This document shows, one piece after another, positions 22,496-64,000 of a stretch of DNA of 64,000 nt. The stretch's first letter is position 1; the number at the start of each line of letters is the position of its first letter. The notes beneath the pieces were generated by a model that saw nothing but the letters and a program-made list of their open reading frames with translations, was not told the DNA's origin and made no database searches. The position numbers were made by a program, and so were the translations under genes. The stretch lies in assembly GCF_027409185.1 (NCBI RefSeq), contig NC_084462.1:161745490-161809489 (forward strand). The letters are read 5' to 3'. Source of the DNA: Cynocephalus volans (taxonomy: Eukaryota; Chordata; Mammalia; Dermoptera; Cynocephalidae).

Positions 22496-23765
22496 GACTA
22501 AAACATTTTGGGATGCAGGGGACCCATCACTTGCCAACAGTGGAAGTATTTACTCTTCACCAACAAAAGCCAGAAAGATTTGTGTGCCGTTCACAACTCA
22601 CACTACTCATCTACTGTACTTTGTAATAAGCTGCGATGCTTCTAGCAGTTTCAGTGATTTTATTGTATTTTATGATTTTATTGGAAGCTGGGGAGCTCAT
22701 GCCCCTGAGATTTCTCCTATCTCCAGAAAAGACTGAAAAACCCACAAGTTTTTTTGGCTTCAGTTTTCCCTCAGAGGCAGCCCTTTGGTGCCATCTCGTG
22801 GAACTTGTGATAACTACAGCCATACTTTTCGGAGGCACCGGTATTTGCAGATGGAAGCGATTCCGTAAGACGTAACGTTGAAATGCAACACACACGAAAA
22901 GGAGCTTCGAGCGCTTAAACTATAACCCAGTACAATTTACTGTTCACCCTGAGAGAGGCAATGCTGGAGTGAGAGGAGACTGCCTGCGTGTGGTGCTTCC
23001 AGTAGTGAAGTGATATTGAAAACTACTTAGTACTTTGGCTGGAGTATCATTACTCGGTAAGACTTTGGAGGAATCCTAAGCCAATCTCCCAGCTAGTCTC
23101 ATGACAGTAACCTACTGGATGAAGAAAGGTACCTGTGGAAGGGCCTATGCCCCACATAAGAACATACACACCCAACACTGACACAACAGCATCCCTAGGT
23201 AGCATTCGCAGTCCAGTGAGCCCCCAGCAGAGTTCTCCCACTTCCTGGCACAAGGCCTGGGACAGGATAAGCATTGAGGCAGTATTGAGTACAATCGCCA
23301 CACTGTAGCTATGAGGGCAGAGGCTGTCTTGGTTTCTTTTTCAATGGTGGCCTAAGTACTCAGTGTTTCCTGTTTTTCAGTTTGCAAAGGGCTTTGTTAC
23401 CTCAGTGGGCTGCCTTCTGGCCCTATTTCTGGAGCACAGCCACCTGTGGTGGGGTAGGAATTGTCATTCCTGGGTTCCCTTTAGGCCATGAAAGCACCTG
23501 CCAGACATACTCATTTTCCTCTCCCTCCTCTAAGCTGTTTTCCCAGGAGGGATTTCTTCTGCTTGCTTAGGAATAGGGAGAATTGGGCAAGGAGTTAGGG
23601 GAAATCTTATACGCAGCGGGTAAGTCATTCCAATAGCACATAAACCCTTTGAGTACATGTGCATTTAGGTAGGTTTTCTCAAACACAGACTCTGGATCTT
23701 AACCATCTTTTATAATGTTATTTCTACTGGAAAGTCCATCTGCCAATTCAAACATGAATTAACTT
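22496..23765. other. Intergenic, unique
   Basis: No gene, RNA or clear repeat is recognised. Confidence 0.4.
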
Positions 23766-23769
23766 TTGT

Positions 23770-24060
23770 GTTGGGCATCGTGCCAAACTCTGGGCGTGGA
23801 CTGGTGGATGAGACAGACTGGTGCCTGTCCTCTTGGGAGTTACCAACAGGGAGACCAAGATTAAACAAATACTGTAATCAATGATAAGATGTGCTCTAAA
23901 GAAAAAACACAGAGCGGTATATAACAGATGGACCTGATTTAATGTGGGGACAGGCAAGCCTGAGCAGAGACAAGGAGGAGAGTGAACCTGCCAAAGGGCA
24001 GGGGTAAAGGCAGAGAAGAAAAGCACGACAAAGCCTTAAGGCAAGAGCAGTGAGACGAAT
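23770..24060 (+). mobile_element. L2 LINE fragment
   Basis: 'ttgggcatcgtgccaaactc', 'gtgcctgtcctcttgggagt' and 'taaacaaatactgtaatcaa' follow the common L2 order. Diverged. Confidence 0.5.
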
Positions 24061-24176
24061 CAAGACAAGTCGGATTAACACCGCACAGGCCCATATTCCT
24101 CCATTAGCTCCATCAATCTTTTCCACTGGCACAGCTATTTCAGGAAAATGGATGTGGGAGGTCTAGTTCTAAATAT

Positions 24177-24950
24177 GTAGACAACCAAAGGAAAAATAAA
24201 CAAACGGGATTATATCAAACTAAAAGGCTTCTGCACAGCAAAAGAAACAATTAACAGCAAAAAGACAACAGAGTGGGAGAAGATATTTGCAAAATATACA
24301 TCTGACAAAGGATTAATAACCACAATATACAAGGAACTCAACATCCAAAAAACAAGTAACCCAATTAAAAAAATGGGCAAAGGAGCTGAACAGGCATTTC
24401 TCAAAGGAAGACATACGAATGGCCAACAGACACATGAAAAATGGACCCAGAGGAATAGAAATCATCATGTCGAAGGGATACCTGTTCTCCCATGTTTATT
24501 GCAGTGCTATTTACAATAGCCAAGAGTTGGAACCAGCCTAAATGCCCATCACTGGATGAGTGGATAAGGAAAATGTGGTATATCTATGCAATGGAATACT
24601 GCTTTGCTCTAAAAAAAAAAAAAGAAATACTGCCATTTGCAGCAATGTGGATGGACTTCGAGAAAATTATATTTAGTGAAATAATCCAGGTACAGAAAGA
24701 GAAATATCGCATGTTCTCACTTATTTGTGGGAGCTAATAAAAAACAAATAAGTAAATACACAAACCAACTAGGGGGGTGGGGGTGGGGTGAAGACGACAC
24801 AATTACAATTCCCTGAACTTGTTAAGACAAGTGAACAGATATGATGTTGATGGGGGAGGGGGAGGGGGAAAGAGGAATTGGTAAAGGGACACGAAAATCA
24901 ACTATATTGTATATTGACAAATTAAAATAAAAAAATATAGACAAACTGGG
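24177..24950 (+). mobile_element. 5'-truncated L1 with internal deletion
   Basis: The ORF2 C-terminal region and 3' UTR are closely related to the intact L1 ('aaccaaaggaaaaataaaca' to 'attttgt'-type end), including the G-rich 3' UTR tract. Compared with that element, about 255 bp are missing at 24437: the text jumps from 'cagacacatgaaaaa' straight to 'acccagaggaatagaaatc'. It carries more substitutions than the 18-kb and 49-kb copies, so it is older. Confidence 0.9.
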
Positions 24951-25221
24951 TTGGGAGCAGTTCAATTACAAGCTCTTAAAAAGTAAAATCAGGAAAACAG
25001 CTTTGGTCTTGAAAAGCTGCTGAAGGTCATTGTTTTTGAAGTTCTTGAGGATGGGGCTGATGTCTGATTCATTGTGTCACCTCGTATCCTCACATTAATA
25101 GCACAAGTCACACACAGAGAAGTTATCTAGAAGCAAGTCAAACACTGATGAGTCCCGTAACTATTTACAAACTTTGAAGGTTGCTGATGCCACAGAGAAA
25201 AATGAATCTGATTGTGGCAGC

Positions 25222-25690
25222 CTAATTTCCAAGTTGGCCACCATCAATTCCTTTCCTCCTTGTCTGCCCATGCTGTTCCTCCACTGGAGGTGGTCTATTC
25301 CTTCACCCATCATCCCTTGAATCTGGGCTGGCCTAAGTGACTTACTGGCCAAAAGGATGCAGTGGAAAATGTCTGTGATTTCCAAGACTTGCAGCTCCAC
25401 CTGGGCTCCTGGAATGCTCACTCTGAGGCAATTTTGCCCACCCCGAGACCCCCACAGGCAGAGAGGGTAAAGCTGGACAGTACCCAGTTGTTTTGGCCAG
25501 CCCAGCCCAGTCACCAGGCATGTGAGCGAAGGAGCTATCTTAGATATCCTGGCCCTAGCAGAGGTCAAGTGCAAAAGAGCTTAAGTCCCATCCACATGGC
25601 TCCTCAAGCCATTCAAGCCACCCCATACCACCCTAGACATGGTGGAGCAGAGAAGAGCCAACTCCAGTGTGGCCTAGATGCTTTTTTGTC
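25222..25690. mobile_element. Possible MLT1-like LTR, old
   Basis: 'ggtggtctattccttcaccc', 'gaatctgggctggcctaagt' and 'gacttactggccaaaaggat' resemble old MLT1 subfamilies. The termini are not clear, so this is tentative. Confidence 0.4.
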
Positions 25691-25889
25691 TTTAAAATTG
25701 TAAAGCAGCAGTAGATGCCTGCGAGCACTGCTTTAGCGGCAAATGCAAAATAGAACAGCACATTAGCATCAACAAGGTTGACATGTAAGTGGGAGAAAGC
25801 TGTACATTTTGTTGTTATCCTTTCGGGTTCCCTCCTGACACTGTGTTCACACCTCCATGATAAATCCTACCATGCTGCATGAAAGAGAC

Positions 25890-26240
25890 AGTGTAGCACA
25901 ATAGTTATGAGCTTGGGTTTTACAGTCAGGACAGGCCTTTATTTAAATTCCAGTTTTATGACTTAAACTAGCTGAGTGATTCTGAGCAAGTTGCTTAGCC
26001 TCTCTGTGCTTGTTTCCTCATCTATAGAACTAACATCATGGAGTATTTATGATTAAATTCAATAGCGCATGTCAAACACTCAGTGCCTGTCACATACAGC
26101 GTTCCATCCATAGTGAAGATGACCCCCAGAGGACAACAGCCTCTTTACATTCTTTTATTCATACTCATCTTTAAATTCATTGTACCTTTCAGTGCCTGGA
26201 ACATAGCAAGTGATTAATAAAGGCTGTTGAATGAAACCAT
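25890..26240 (+). mobile_element. MIR SINE followed by an L2 3' tail
   Basis: MIR at 25890-26105: 'agtgtagcacaatagttatg', 'gagcaagttgcttagcctct' and 'ctgtgcttgtttcctcatct'. An L2-like 3' end at about 26160-26240: 'agtgcctggaacatagcaag' and 'aaggctgttgaatgaa'. Confidence 0.7.
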
Positions 26241-29150
26241 ATGTTACATAGGTTAAGACTGACTTTTTTTTAACATAAAGGGCAACTTTGTAAGTTATGG
26301 AGAGCCATCCATTTTAGGACAGTGGAATGTGTCACTTCCACCATGAAGCCCCCTAAGGGTATGGCATCAGTGAAAAGAACCAATTCAATCACCTTTAGCA
26401 CTTAAGGCCTCCAGCGGGCCTTAACGACTGTCCACTGCAACAGTCTCATGATGTTTATGACATCTACGAACGGTGAGTAGCTTCCCCAAGGCTACCCACC
26501 CGCGTGAGGTCCAGAGTACTCTGTCTCCTTACTATGGCACCCTTCCCTTTTTCCATCGCATTTCAGGGCTACTCAGTTGGGTTAGGATGGATCACTAATC
26601 TCTTTTATGAAGGGATTAGGCAACTCAAGAGGGTGAACAGGAGCATCAACTGGGAATGCAAGACCCAACCATGGCCATGGAGGTTGTGTTTGGACCCTCC
26701 CATTTGTCATCCTGACTCCTGCACTGGATGGTGACACAATTAAAAAGCCCCTTTCATTGGGGGTAATGGGTCTGATGGAATGCAGTTTAGTTTTTCTGTA
26801 GTTAAGTTTGAGGTTTCATCCCTGTTGGTAGGTCTCTCCTCTATTTCACTGCTCTCTAAGGCATAAATGTCCCGTCCCTAATGTATTGTACTATGTTTGG
26901 TGAAATCTAATAGATTCTTCTTTGGTTTAACTAATCTGAGTACACAAAACACCAATTTAGTAATGAGGTTTTTAATTACTCTTAATTCTCAAATGAATGA
27001 ATGATAAAGCACAGATATCAATTAAACTGAAGGCTTCTTCATTTACTTTTTTCCTTGCCTTTGAAATGCTAAAGGCTGCCGTTCACAGCTCTGGTGTGAA
27101 CACTTCCACTTACAGCACACACTTCGTCTGGAGTCCAGATGGGGCTACAGGGAAAATATGGTGCTGTTCTCACCTCTCTGTCCTCTAAGTAAATTTCCAT
27201 GCGTTGTGTGAGATGCTACCAGCCAAAGAACGTTGTCCCAACAGTAGGTAAAAGAAAATAACATACATGTGCAGGTTGTAAAACTTCAAGTAAATTCTTT
27301 ACTAGTACATAAGGGAAACAAAGTGAGCTGGAAGGTTCTCTCTACTCACCACCGCCACGAGCACGCACAGTCACGATTAGTCTTTATTCGCTTTAGAATA
27401 TTTCATTTAGAACCCAAAATTTCAATTAATCAAATTTTCCTAAGAAAAGCATACTACAGGCAAAGCCATGGGGGAAGAGTGGGGAAACCCAGATGGGCAA
27501 ACTGTGAAACCCACAGCTGTGCTTTCACATCTTGAAATAAATCTGTCCCCAAGAGTGGAGGTTTCTGTTGTTCGCATTTAAATATTGAATCATGTAAAAC
27601 TCAAAGACCTCTTCACTCTCAAAGTTAGAGTTCTTAATTAGGATACTTGAATCACCTAACTAATACTTACAAGATTTATGAGAAATTCCTTTGAATCCCT
27701 AGAGACTGAAGTTGTATTGGGAGGTAGAGAAAAGGCAAAAAGAAATTGAATTAAGCCACAAGAAAAAATATTTATGAATGTTCTGAAGTCAATTAACTGA
27801 CCATGTCTTATTCAACTTACAAGAGAAAAAACAATGTGGCTTTTTTAGAAATGGGATTTAATACACAAGTCAGCATTAACACTAGGTCATGTTTAAAATA
27901 AATTAATCCATGTAAGGATAATTTGGCTCTAGGAACATCAGGAGTTTTGCTCAAAATGTAATACTAACAATTAGGTTGGTAGAATTTTCAGAATCCAATT
28001 ATAAGTTTGCTCAATCTGGTGGCTTTCTAAGTAGTGGCAGAAGTGACATTAGAAGAAACATACAAGGACCATGACATAGCGGTACCTCCTTTTGAACTGA
28101 AAGATCCTAAAGCTCATTTTATTTTACTTGCTTATTCATGGAAAATATCCAGAAAGTAAAAATCTTCTTTTTTTTTTTAATAGTTTCTACTACAGAAATT
28201 ACTTCTAATTTTTTACTTGCACATAATCCATGCATATGCAGTAACTTAATGCAAGCACATTTCAAAGCTGGTATAACCAATCTAAATTAGTATCATAAAG
28301 AAAGTTAAAGGGGCTGTTTCTCATCAAGTTGCACCCAAAGATGACTGAGGACTCATTTTAATGACTTGTCAGAAAGAGACTGAGCGGGAAATAGGCATCA
28401 CACCCAACTTCAGGTTGAATGGCCAAACTGAAGTTACCGGCTCTGACACCCAACTTCCCCACAACTTTCATTATAGTCAAGGTCAGTCAAGGTCTGGGGC
28501 AGGATGACTATGCTCCCAGAACTAAAATTTGAGATCCAGTTTCTCACTTGCCTCAATTTGCAGCATCCAGACTTTTTAATCCAAGAACCCGATGCTTCTA
28601 AGCTGTAACATTTTATCTACATTGTGTCTTTGAGTTGGCTGCTAGAAATGGCCAGATTTGTAGCCCACTTCTAACTTGTATTTTGGATACAAAGTTCATT
28701 CCTGGTTTAATGTTTTCTTTTTCATTTCCTCTTTTCTCAGCTCTTCTTCCTCTAATTTTATGGTGGTGTATTGTGTCTCCGCAAGCTCTCTTGAAAACTT
28801 CCCAGGACAAGGCAGTGCATAAACAAACTTTAGATAAATTATACTATAATCAGGCTAAATTAAAGTGAATCATGCTTACTATATATCACAGGCTGATACA
28901 GGTCAAAGATAGCAGAGATTTTAAATAAAGGCAGAATTTTTAGCAAATTCATATTCTTCCTAGGGCAATATTCAACTTACAAGAATCTGAATTTCAGGAG
29001 TTAAAAATGAAAGATGAGATCAAATAGCATCAAATGAATGTTTTCCAGAAGCTCTGGAACTTCCAAAAAGGTTCATTATAAAAATTGAATCATTCAGGTT
29101 AAAAAAAGAAGTCTGACTGGAACGGTCCTTGGTGGTGGTACATTACAGCA
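26241..29150. other. Intergenic, repeat-poor region below SEL1L
   Basis: About 2.9 kb with no recognised transposon and no supported gene. It could hold distal SEL1L 3' UTR if polyadenylation also occurs further downstream: another minus-strand AATAAA lies at about 28116-28121, but without an obvious GT-rich element after it. Confidence 0.4.
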
Positions 29151-29174
29151 TACAGGACAACCAGAGGTGGAGTC

Positions 29175-29180
29175 TTTATT
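29175..29180 (-). promoter_or_regulatory. SEL1L: Proposed SEL1L poly(A) signal
   Basis: TTTATT on plus is AATAAA in the sense of SEL1L. A GT-rich downstream element follows on the minus strand at about 29120-29160. Confidence 0.55.
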
Positions 29181-30052
29181 TCACAAGTTTCAAGATACAG
29201 TACAAAACGAATCTGTACATCTCTCTATTAACAGGATTTGTTTGTTTACACAATTATATTACACTTCACCAGCCTTCATACTGCATTTCATTAAATACAA
29301 AATAAATTTACAAAGAAAAAAAAAGTCTACCATGGTGTCCTTCACAGTGCCAGCTTAAGGTCTTTTTAAGCTTCTTTTCCCAAATATTTATAGTGGTTAC
29401 ACTTTGATCATATCAACATTGTAAGTTTTTTTTTTTTTTTAATCAAAGAGAATAGTGTTAGTCTGTTTGTCAATCCAAATAAGACAAACAGTACATGTGA
29501 GATGGTGCCCTGCACACTACCAAGGAATCCTTCTCACGCACACAAAATCAAATTTTTAATTGTACAAATAGTCACTATAAAATACAAATCATTTTTACTT
29601 AGAATCGTTTTAATTTCCTTGAAATACCAAGTGGATGGAGAAATTTAGCTTCTCTTCAATGAATACTACACATTTAAAAATCAGGTAGTGCCTCAGACAA
29701 TGACATTCAGAAACTTTGTATCTTCACTTATATTTTAGAGCAATGACTGATGAAAAATATTTGCATGAAAATAGTTTTTTTTCTGCTCTGATTTACTGCA
29801 TACTTCCAGTCATATATATATATAGTAATATAATATGTGATATATATTAGATTCACTTTTAAAACAAATACCATCTGTCATTGGAGCAAATATATTCCTG
29901 CTCTTCTTGGCAGGTAAAGGGACTGTCTACCTGAAGCATATTATTTTCAAATGTGTATGTGAAATGTTAGTCCAAACCTCTGTAAAGGAAGTTTTTGCAT
30001 ATGTAGTTAGACATTAGTACACATGCTACACACATGGAGAATGATGGTTTTC

Positions 30053-30189
30053 TTTTTTTTTTTTTCCGTGACCGGCGCTCAGCCAGGGAGTGCACCGCTC
30101 ATCCTTATATAGGATCTGAACCCGCGGCGGCGGGAGCGTCTCCGCGCTGCTAGCGCAGCACGCTACCGAGTGCGCCACGGGCTCAGCCC
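30053..30189 (-). mobile_element. tRNA-derived SINE (long type) in SEL1L 3' UTR
   Basis: The reverse complement begins 'gggctgagcccgtggcgcac', is CpG-rich, has the B-box region 'gcgggttcagatcctatata' and a second segment 'ccctggctgagcgccggtca', then poly(A). The perfect flanking duplication gatggttttc lies at 30043-30052 and 30190-30199. It is in the same orientation as SEL1L. Confidence 0.9.
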
Positions 30190-33100
30190 GATGGTTTTCA
30201 TTTGTAGGCATGCATGCATACTTCCAAAACATTGGTTTGAAGAACAAACATGAAGAGCAAAGAAGGGAGGGAAAAAGAAAGCCAAAAAAAAAAAAAAAAA
30301 AACTTATATGTAAAATACTTTAGTTTCCTGGAGGCATCAGCAACTCCTTAATTAAATAAATTATCAAATCATCATCAGATCACTGGTGGAAAGTTTCTAA
30401 AACTTCCCAGTGGTACAGAGATAAAACAGTGTAGTGGTAAAACTCTCAAAAATTAACCTTATATGCAGAAGGGTAACAAATCCTTAAGAGCGTCAAGATT
30501 AATGATTCATAAGTTAATCTTAGTTAAGTGCTAAATAATGAATTTTTAAAAAAGAAGGCTTTGATTTACTTTAACTGTGCCATTGACTATTAATCAAAAA
30601 TAAGCCTTATCCAGAAAACAGAAAAACTTTAAACATAAAAAGAAGAAGAAGAAAAAAAAAATAACCCACCAATGCTACCTTTGTAAAATAAAATAGAAGT
30701 GAAATGGATAGTCTCAAGACTCTGAAACAGCTGGCTAACCCATAAACCAAATGCACAAGAGAATATAAGTGAAATAGAGTACCACTGTCGTCATTTTTGA
30801 AGGCAAGAAGACAGACTATAAAAGGTATCAGGAGAGATGGGCTACCATGGAGAAATGAAGCCACACTCTATCTGTTAAATCTAAATTCTAACATTAAAAC
30901 TCCTGAATCCTGGAGTTAGTGTAATGTCACTGACATTAACTAGCTTTAGTTATTGTCACTTTACTCAAATGGATGCCATTTGATTAGGTAAATATTGAGT
31001 ATTATTTTAGGAGAAAAACCAAACCCAATTCCTATTTGCTTAGGTACCATGTCCCATGAACAAAAAAGAAAAAGGAAGCAAAATATTTTGAGGCCGTCTT
31101 TAAATGAAGCCATAAGAACTAAGTTACTTTATATATACCACCCAAATTTCTGGTAGCAAATGACCCAGGGCAAAACAGGAGGTAAGAACAAGCCAAGAAA
31201 AGGATATCTAGAATACTAATAGTAATAATAATAAAAATCACATGGCATGAGGTAAACTAACAGGAAGTTTGTTATTACATGAAGAACAAGACTCCACTTT
31301 CCCATCCAGTCTTAAGAAATGTTTTCTGAAAGTACTAAAGGAGGGAAGTAAAGATATATAAAAATGCTGCTAAAGGAGAAATTGTGTGGATGGCAGAGGA
31401 AAGAAATGGAAGGTGATAGTCATTTAAATAAATTAAACCAGTTCCTTCTAAATGAAGTTTGGCTGCTACAATGGATTACACTTATTTCAAAGGGGAGAGA
31501 AGCAGCAGTGGTGAAGACACTGACATACTTTCCAACTGTATTCAAATCTCTAAGTGTAAGAGACCAAACAAGTAATAGTCACAAGAGCTGCCCAAAGCGA
31601 CACTACACTTCTGAGGGTAAAATTTCCTACCTTTCAGAGATATACTTTAATACATATGATTCTCTCTGTTACCACCTCTTCAAATTTGGAAGCAATTATC
31701 TGGGAGGAAAGTTTGCTCACCAGGTTTCCCATAATACTCTAAACACAAAAAAAGTACACAACTTCACATTTAAAACCTTCATGTTCATTATAGACTAATT
31801 AAACCTAGTTCAAAATAAATCCTTAACTTCAAAAACCAAAGCATTACAACTCTACAAGTAATAAACTCTTCAAGTTTTCTGGCAGATGAGGGATTATAGG
31901 AAAAAAGTATAAAGGTTAATACAAACAGCCCAATGTCAGCAGGCATAGAAAGCCTGCTTAGATATTAAAGCAGCATCAGACTAGATATTGGCAGGTGAAC
32001 ACTACCGTTTGACAGTAAAAAGAAATATGAATTCAGTTTAATTCTTTCATTTGTATGATTATGTGAAGTTCTGTTTTCTTTTTTGTTGTTTTTCTCCTCA
32101 CTATTTAATCAGACAATTCTGAATTGTAGTAGCCTTGATTTTCCTGATGTTAATAGTGGGAGGATGGTGAACGTGTAGCTAAACAAGTGGCTGAGTTTCT
32201 CCTGTAACATAAAACTGTCAGAGATCAGAAGCTATCTGAACAGTACAGAATGGTGTATGGCTTTGACCTTCATCAACCACTGAGTTTATTCCATCTTTGA
32301 TTCTCTGAGTTTTAGTATTATAATGGTAGTCACGGTATGCCATATCCTGACAACAATATTTCATATTTAAAGAATTCAGGAGGGTGATCTGTTCTTTGTG
32401 CAATAAGAAATGCAAAGTAAAATAAATCCTGGGAACAAATGCTTCAACTTTTGGGAAAGTGTATCTATGATCTTGGTTCCCCATCCAGAGTTCTTTAATA
32501 TTGTTTTTTAATTTCTCCCATTTAGTCCATCCTCTGGCTTCCGGATCAAGGTTCTCTATACTCAAAACAAACAAGCAAATTATACTGAGTAGGTGGGGCA
32601 AATTCAAATGTTAGTGCAAGGAGTCAGTCAGTTCACAAAGTTTTATATATATATTCCATTCCAAAGAAGTGAAGTTCACAAAAAACTCTAACAAGGCCTG
32701 TCAGTCTTTGAAGGAGAGATGTATGGTATAAAGTGTGACAATGACCAATAATAAGAAACCTCCCAAACTTTCCTTTCAAAATAACGAATATGCTCAACAT
32801 GTATACTTGCATGTGGACTGGTAAAAGTTTTTCAGTTTTTGTAGCTCCAAAACACTTTGAAATCATCTTTTTTCTTTTCTTTTTTTAACTTAAAAGGCAA
32901 GTTCTATTTTGAGACTTTCAAACATGTTTAAAGTTAAACTTGCAACTAACTGGGTTTTCCTTCTTACAAGGATTAGTTTTTAATGTTGATGCACAAGATC
33001 TTAAAGATGGTTAATATAAGAACTTATGCATATTGAGAGAATAACCAGAAGGACCCAAAAAAGAAAGCTGAATACAGTAGACATTACTTTGAGTGTCTCA

Positions 33101-33380
33101 CATATGTTTCCAGAAAGAAAAAGAAAAAAAGAAAAAGAAAGGAGAGCCACTGAGAGCTGTTATTCCATATGGCACTGAAACAAACATTCAATTTAGTTTA
33201 GGTAAGAGTTACTTATCCCTGAAAATAAAGGCATCAGATTCTAAGCAGCTTTAGGAATTCGATGCTTCCTTGTGCCTCTTCCAGGAGGTGGCCACTGATC
33301 CAAAGTCCTAAATCAAATGCAAATGTTCTCAGCAAACAACCTCCTTAGTTGTCACTGATCAAGGCTGGACACAGTGGCTG

Positions 33381-64000
<30,620 letters not shown>

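Larger units (their letters stand above)
29155..33380 (-). other. SEL1L: SEL1L 3' UTR
   Basis: This is the untranslated part of the last SEL1L exon, from the stop codon at 33381 down to a proposed poly(A) site near 29155. The lower end is inferred from a canonical AATAAA on the minus strand at 29180-29175 followed by a GT-rich stretch ('gttgtcctgtatgctgtaat' on minus). Long 3' UTRs of several kb are known for mammalian SEL1L. The sequence is AT-rich, with few repeats apart from one SINE. The exact end cannot be fixed without transcript data. Confidence 0.6.

Noticed and set aside
31364..31798. Plus-strand frame of 144 codons
   Set aside because: It lies antisense within the SEL1L 3' UTR, has no family similarity and uses AT-rich chance codons.

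Overview
The window is nuclear DNA of a placental mammal. It carries the 3' three quarters of one split vertebrate gene, SEL1L, on the minus strand. The rest is intergenic and intronic DNA full of mammalian repeats: L1, L2, MIR, MaLR LTRs, hAT and Tigger DNA elements, and tRNA-derived SINEs. No Alu, B1/B2 or carnivore/ruminant SINE was seen. The SINE heads resemble tRNA-Ile, and a longer related form carries a TATATAGGA motif. From memory such SINEs fit a bat (rhinolophoid-like) or a colugo; the sequence alone does not let me decide.

Layout. Positions 1-2.5 kb hold simple repeats and a CpG island of about 1 kb. On the minus strand the island has two CCAAT boxes, a GC box and a good splice donor at 1908. 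In human the gene next to the SEL1L 3' end is STON2, read in the same direction, so this is probably the STON2 promoter and non-coding first exon (inferred from synteny). Positions 2.5-29 kb are intergenic, with no gene I can support, only repeats. These include a young 5'-truncated L1 at 18.2-19.0 kb with a 17-bp target-site duplication, and a MaLR LTR nested in a hAT element at 12.5-13.1 kb. The SEL1L 3' UTR runs from about 29.16 to 33.38 kb and contains a sense-strand SINE.

Positions 33.38-63.58 kb contain sixteen SEL1L coding exons (numbered 6-21 on the assumption of the 21-exon human gene). All have GT/AG boundaries and compatible phases, and they join into 589 codons plus stop without any break. 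SEL1L is the ER-luminal Sel1-repeat scaffold of the HRD1 ERAD ubiquitin ligase. The window starts within the first Sel1-repeat block and runs through the transmembrane segment to the proline-rich tail; the signal peptide and fibronectin-II exons lie beyond position 64000.

The main discovery is a complete 6.46-kb L1 at 49067-55530, antisense to SEL1L in intron 10. Both ORFs are intact (ORF1p 325 aa, ORF2p 1275 aa). All endonuclease, reverse transcriptase and Cys-motif residues I checked are present, at the same residue numbers as in human ORF2p. It has an 11-bp target-site duplication at a perfect TT/AAAA site and a two-part poly(A) tail. It sits only 65 bp upstream of the exon 11 splice acceptor and makes up about 73% of the intron. 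It could be a source element, and it could affect splicing or supply an antisense promoter pointing into SEL1L exons 11-21.
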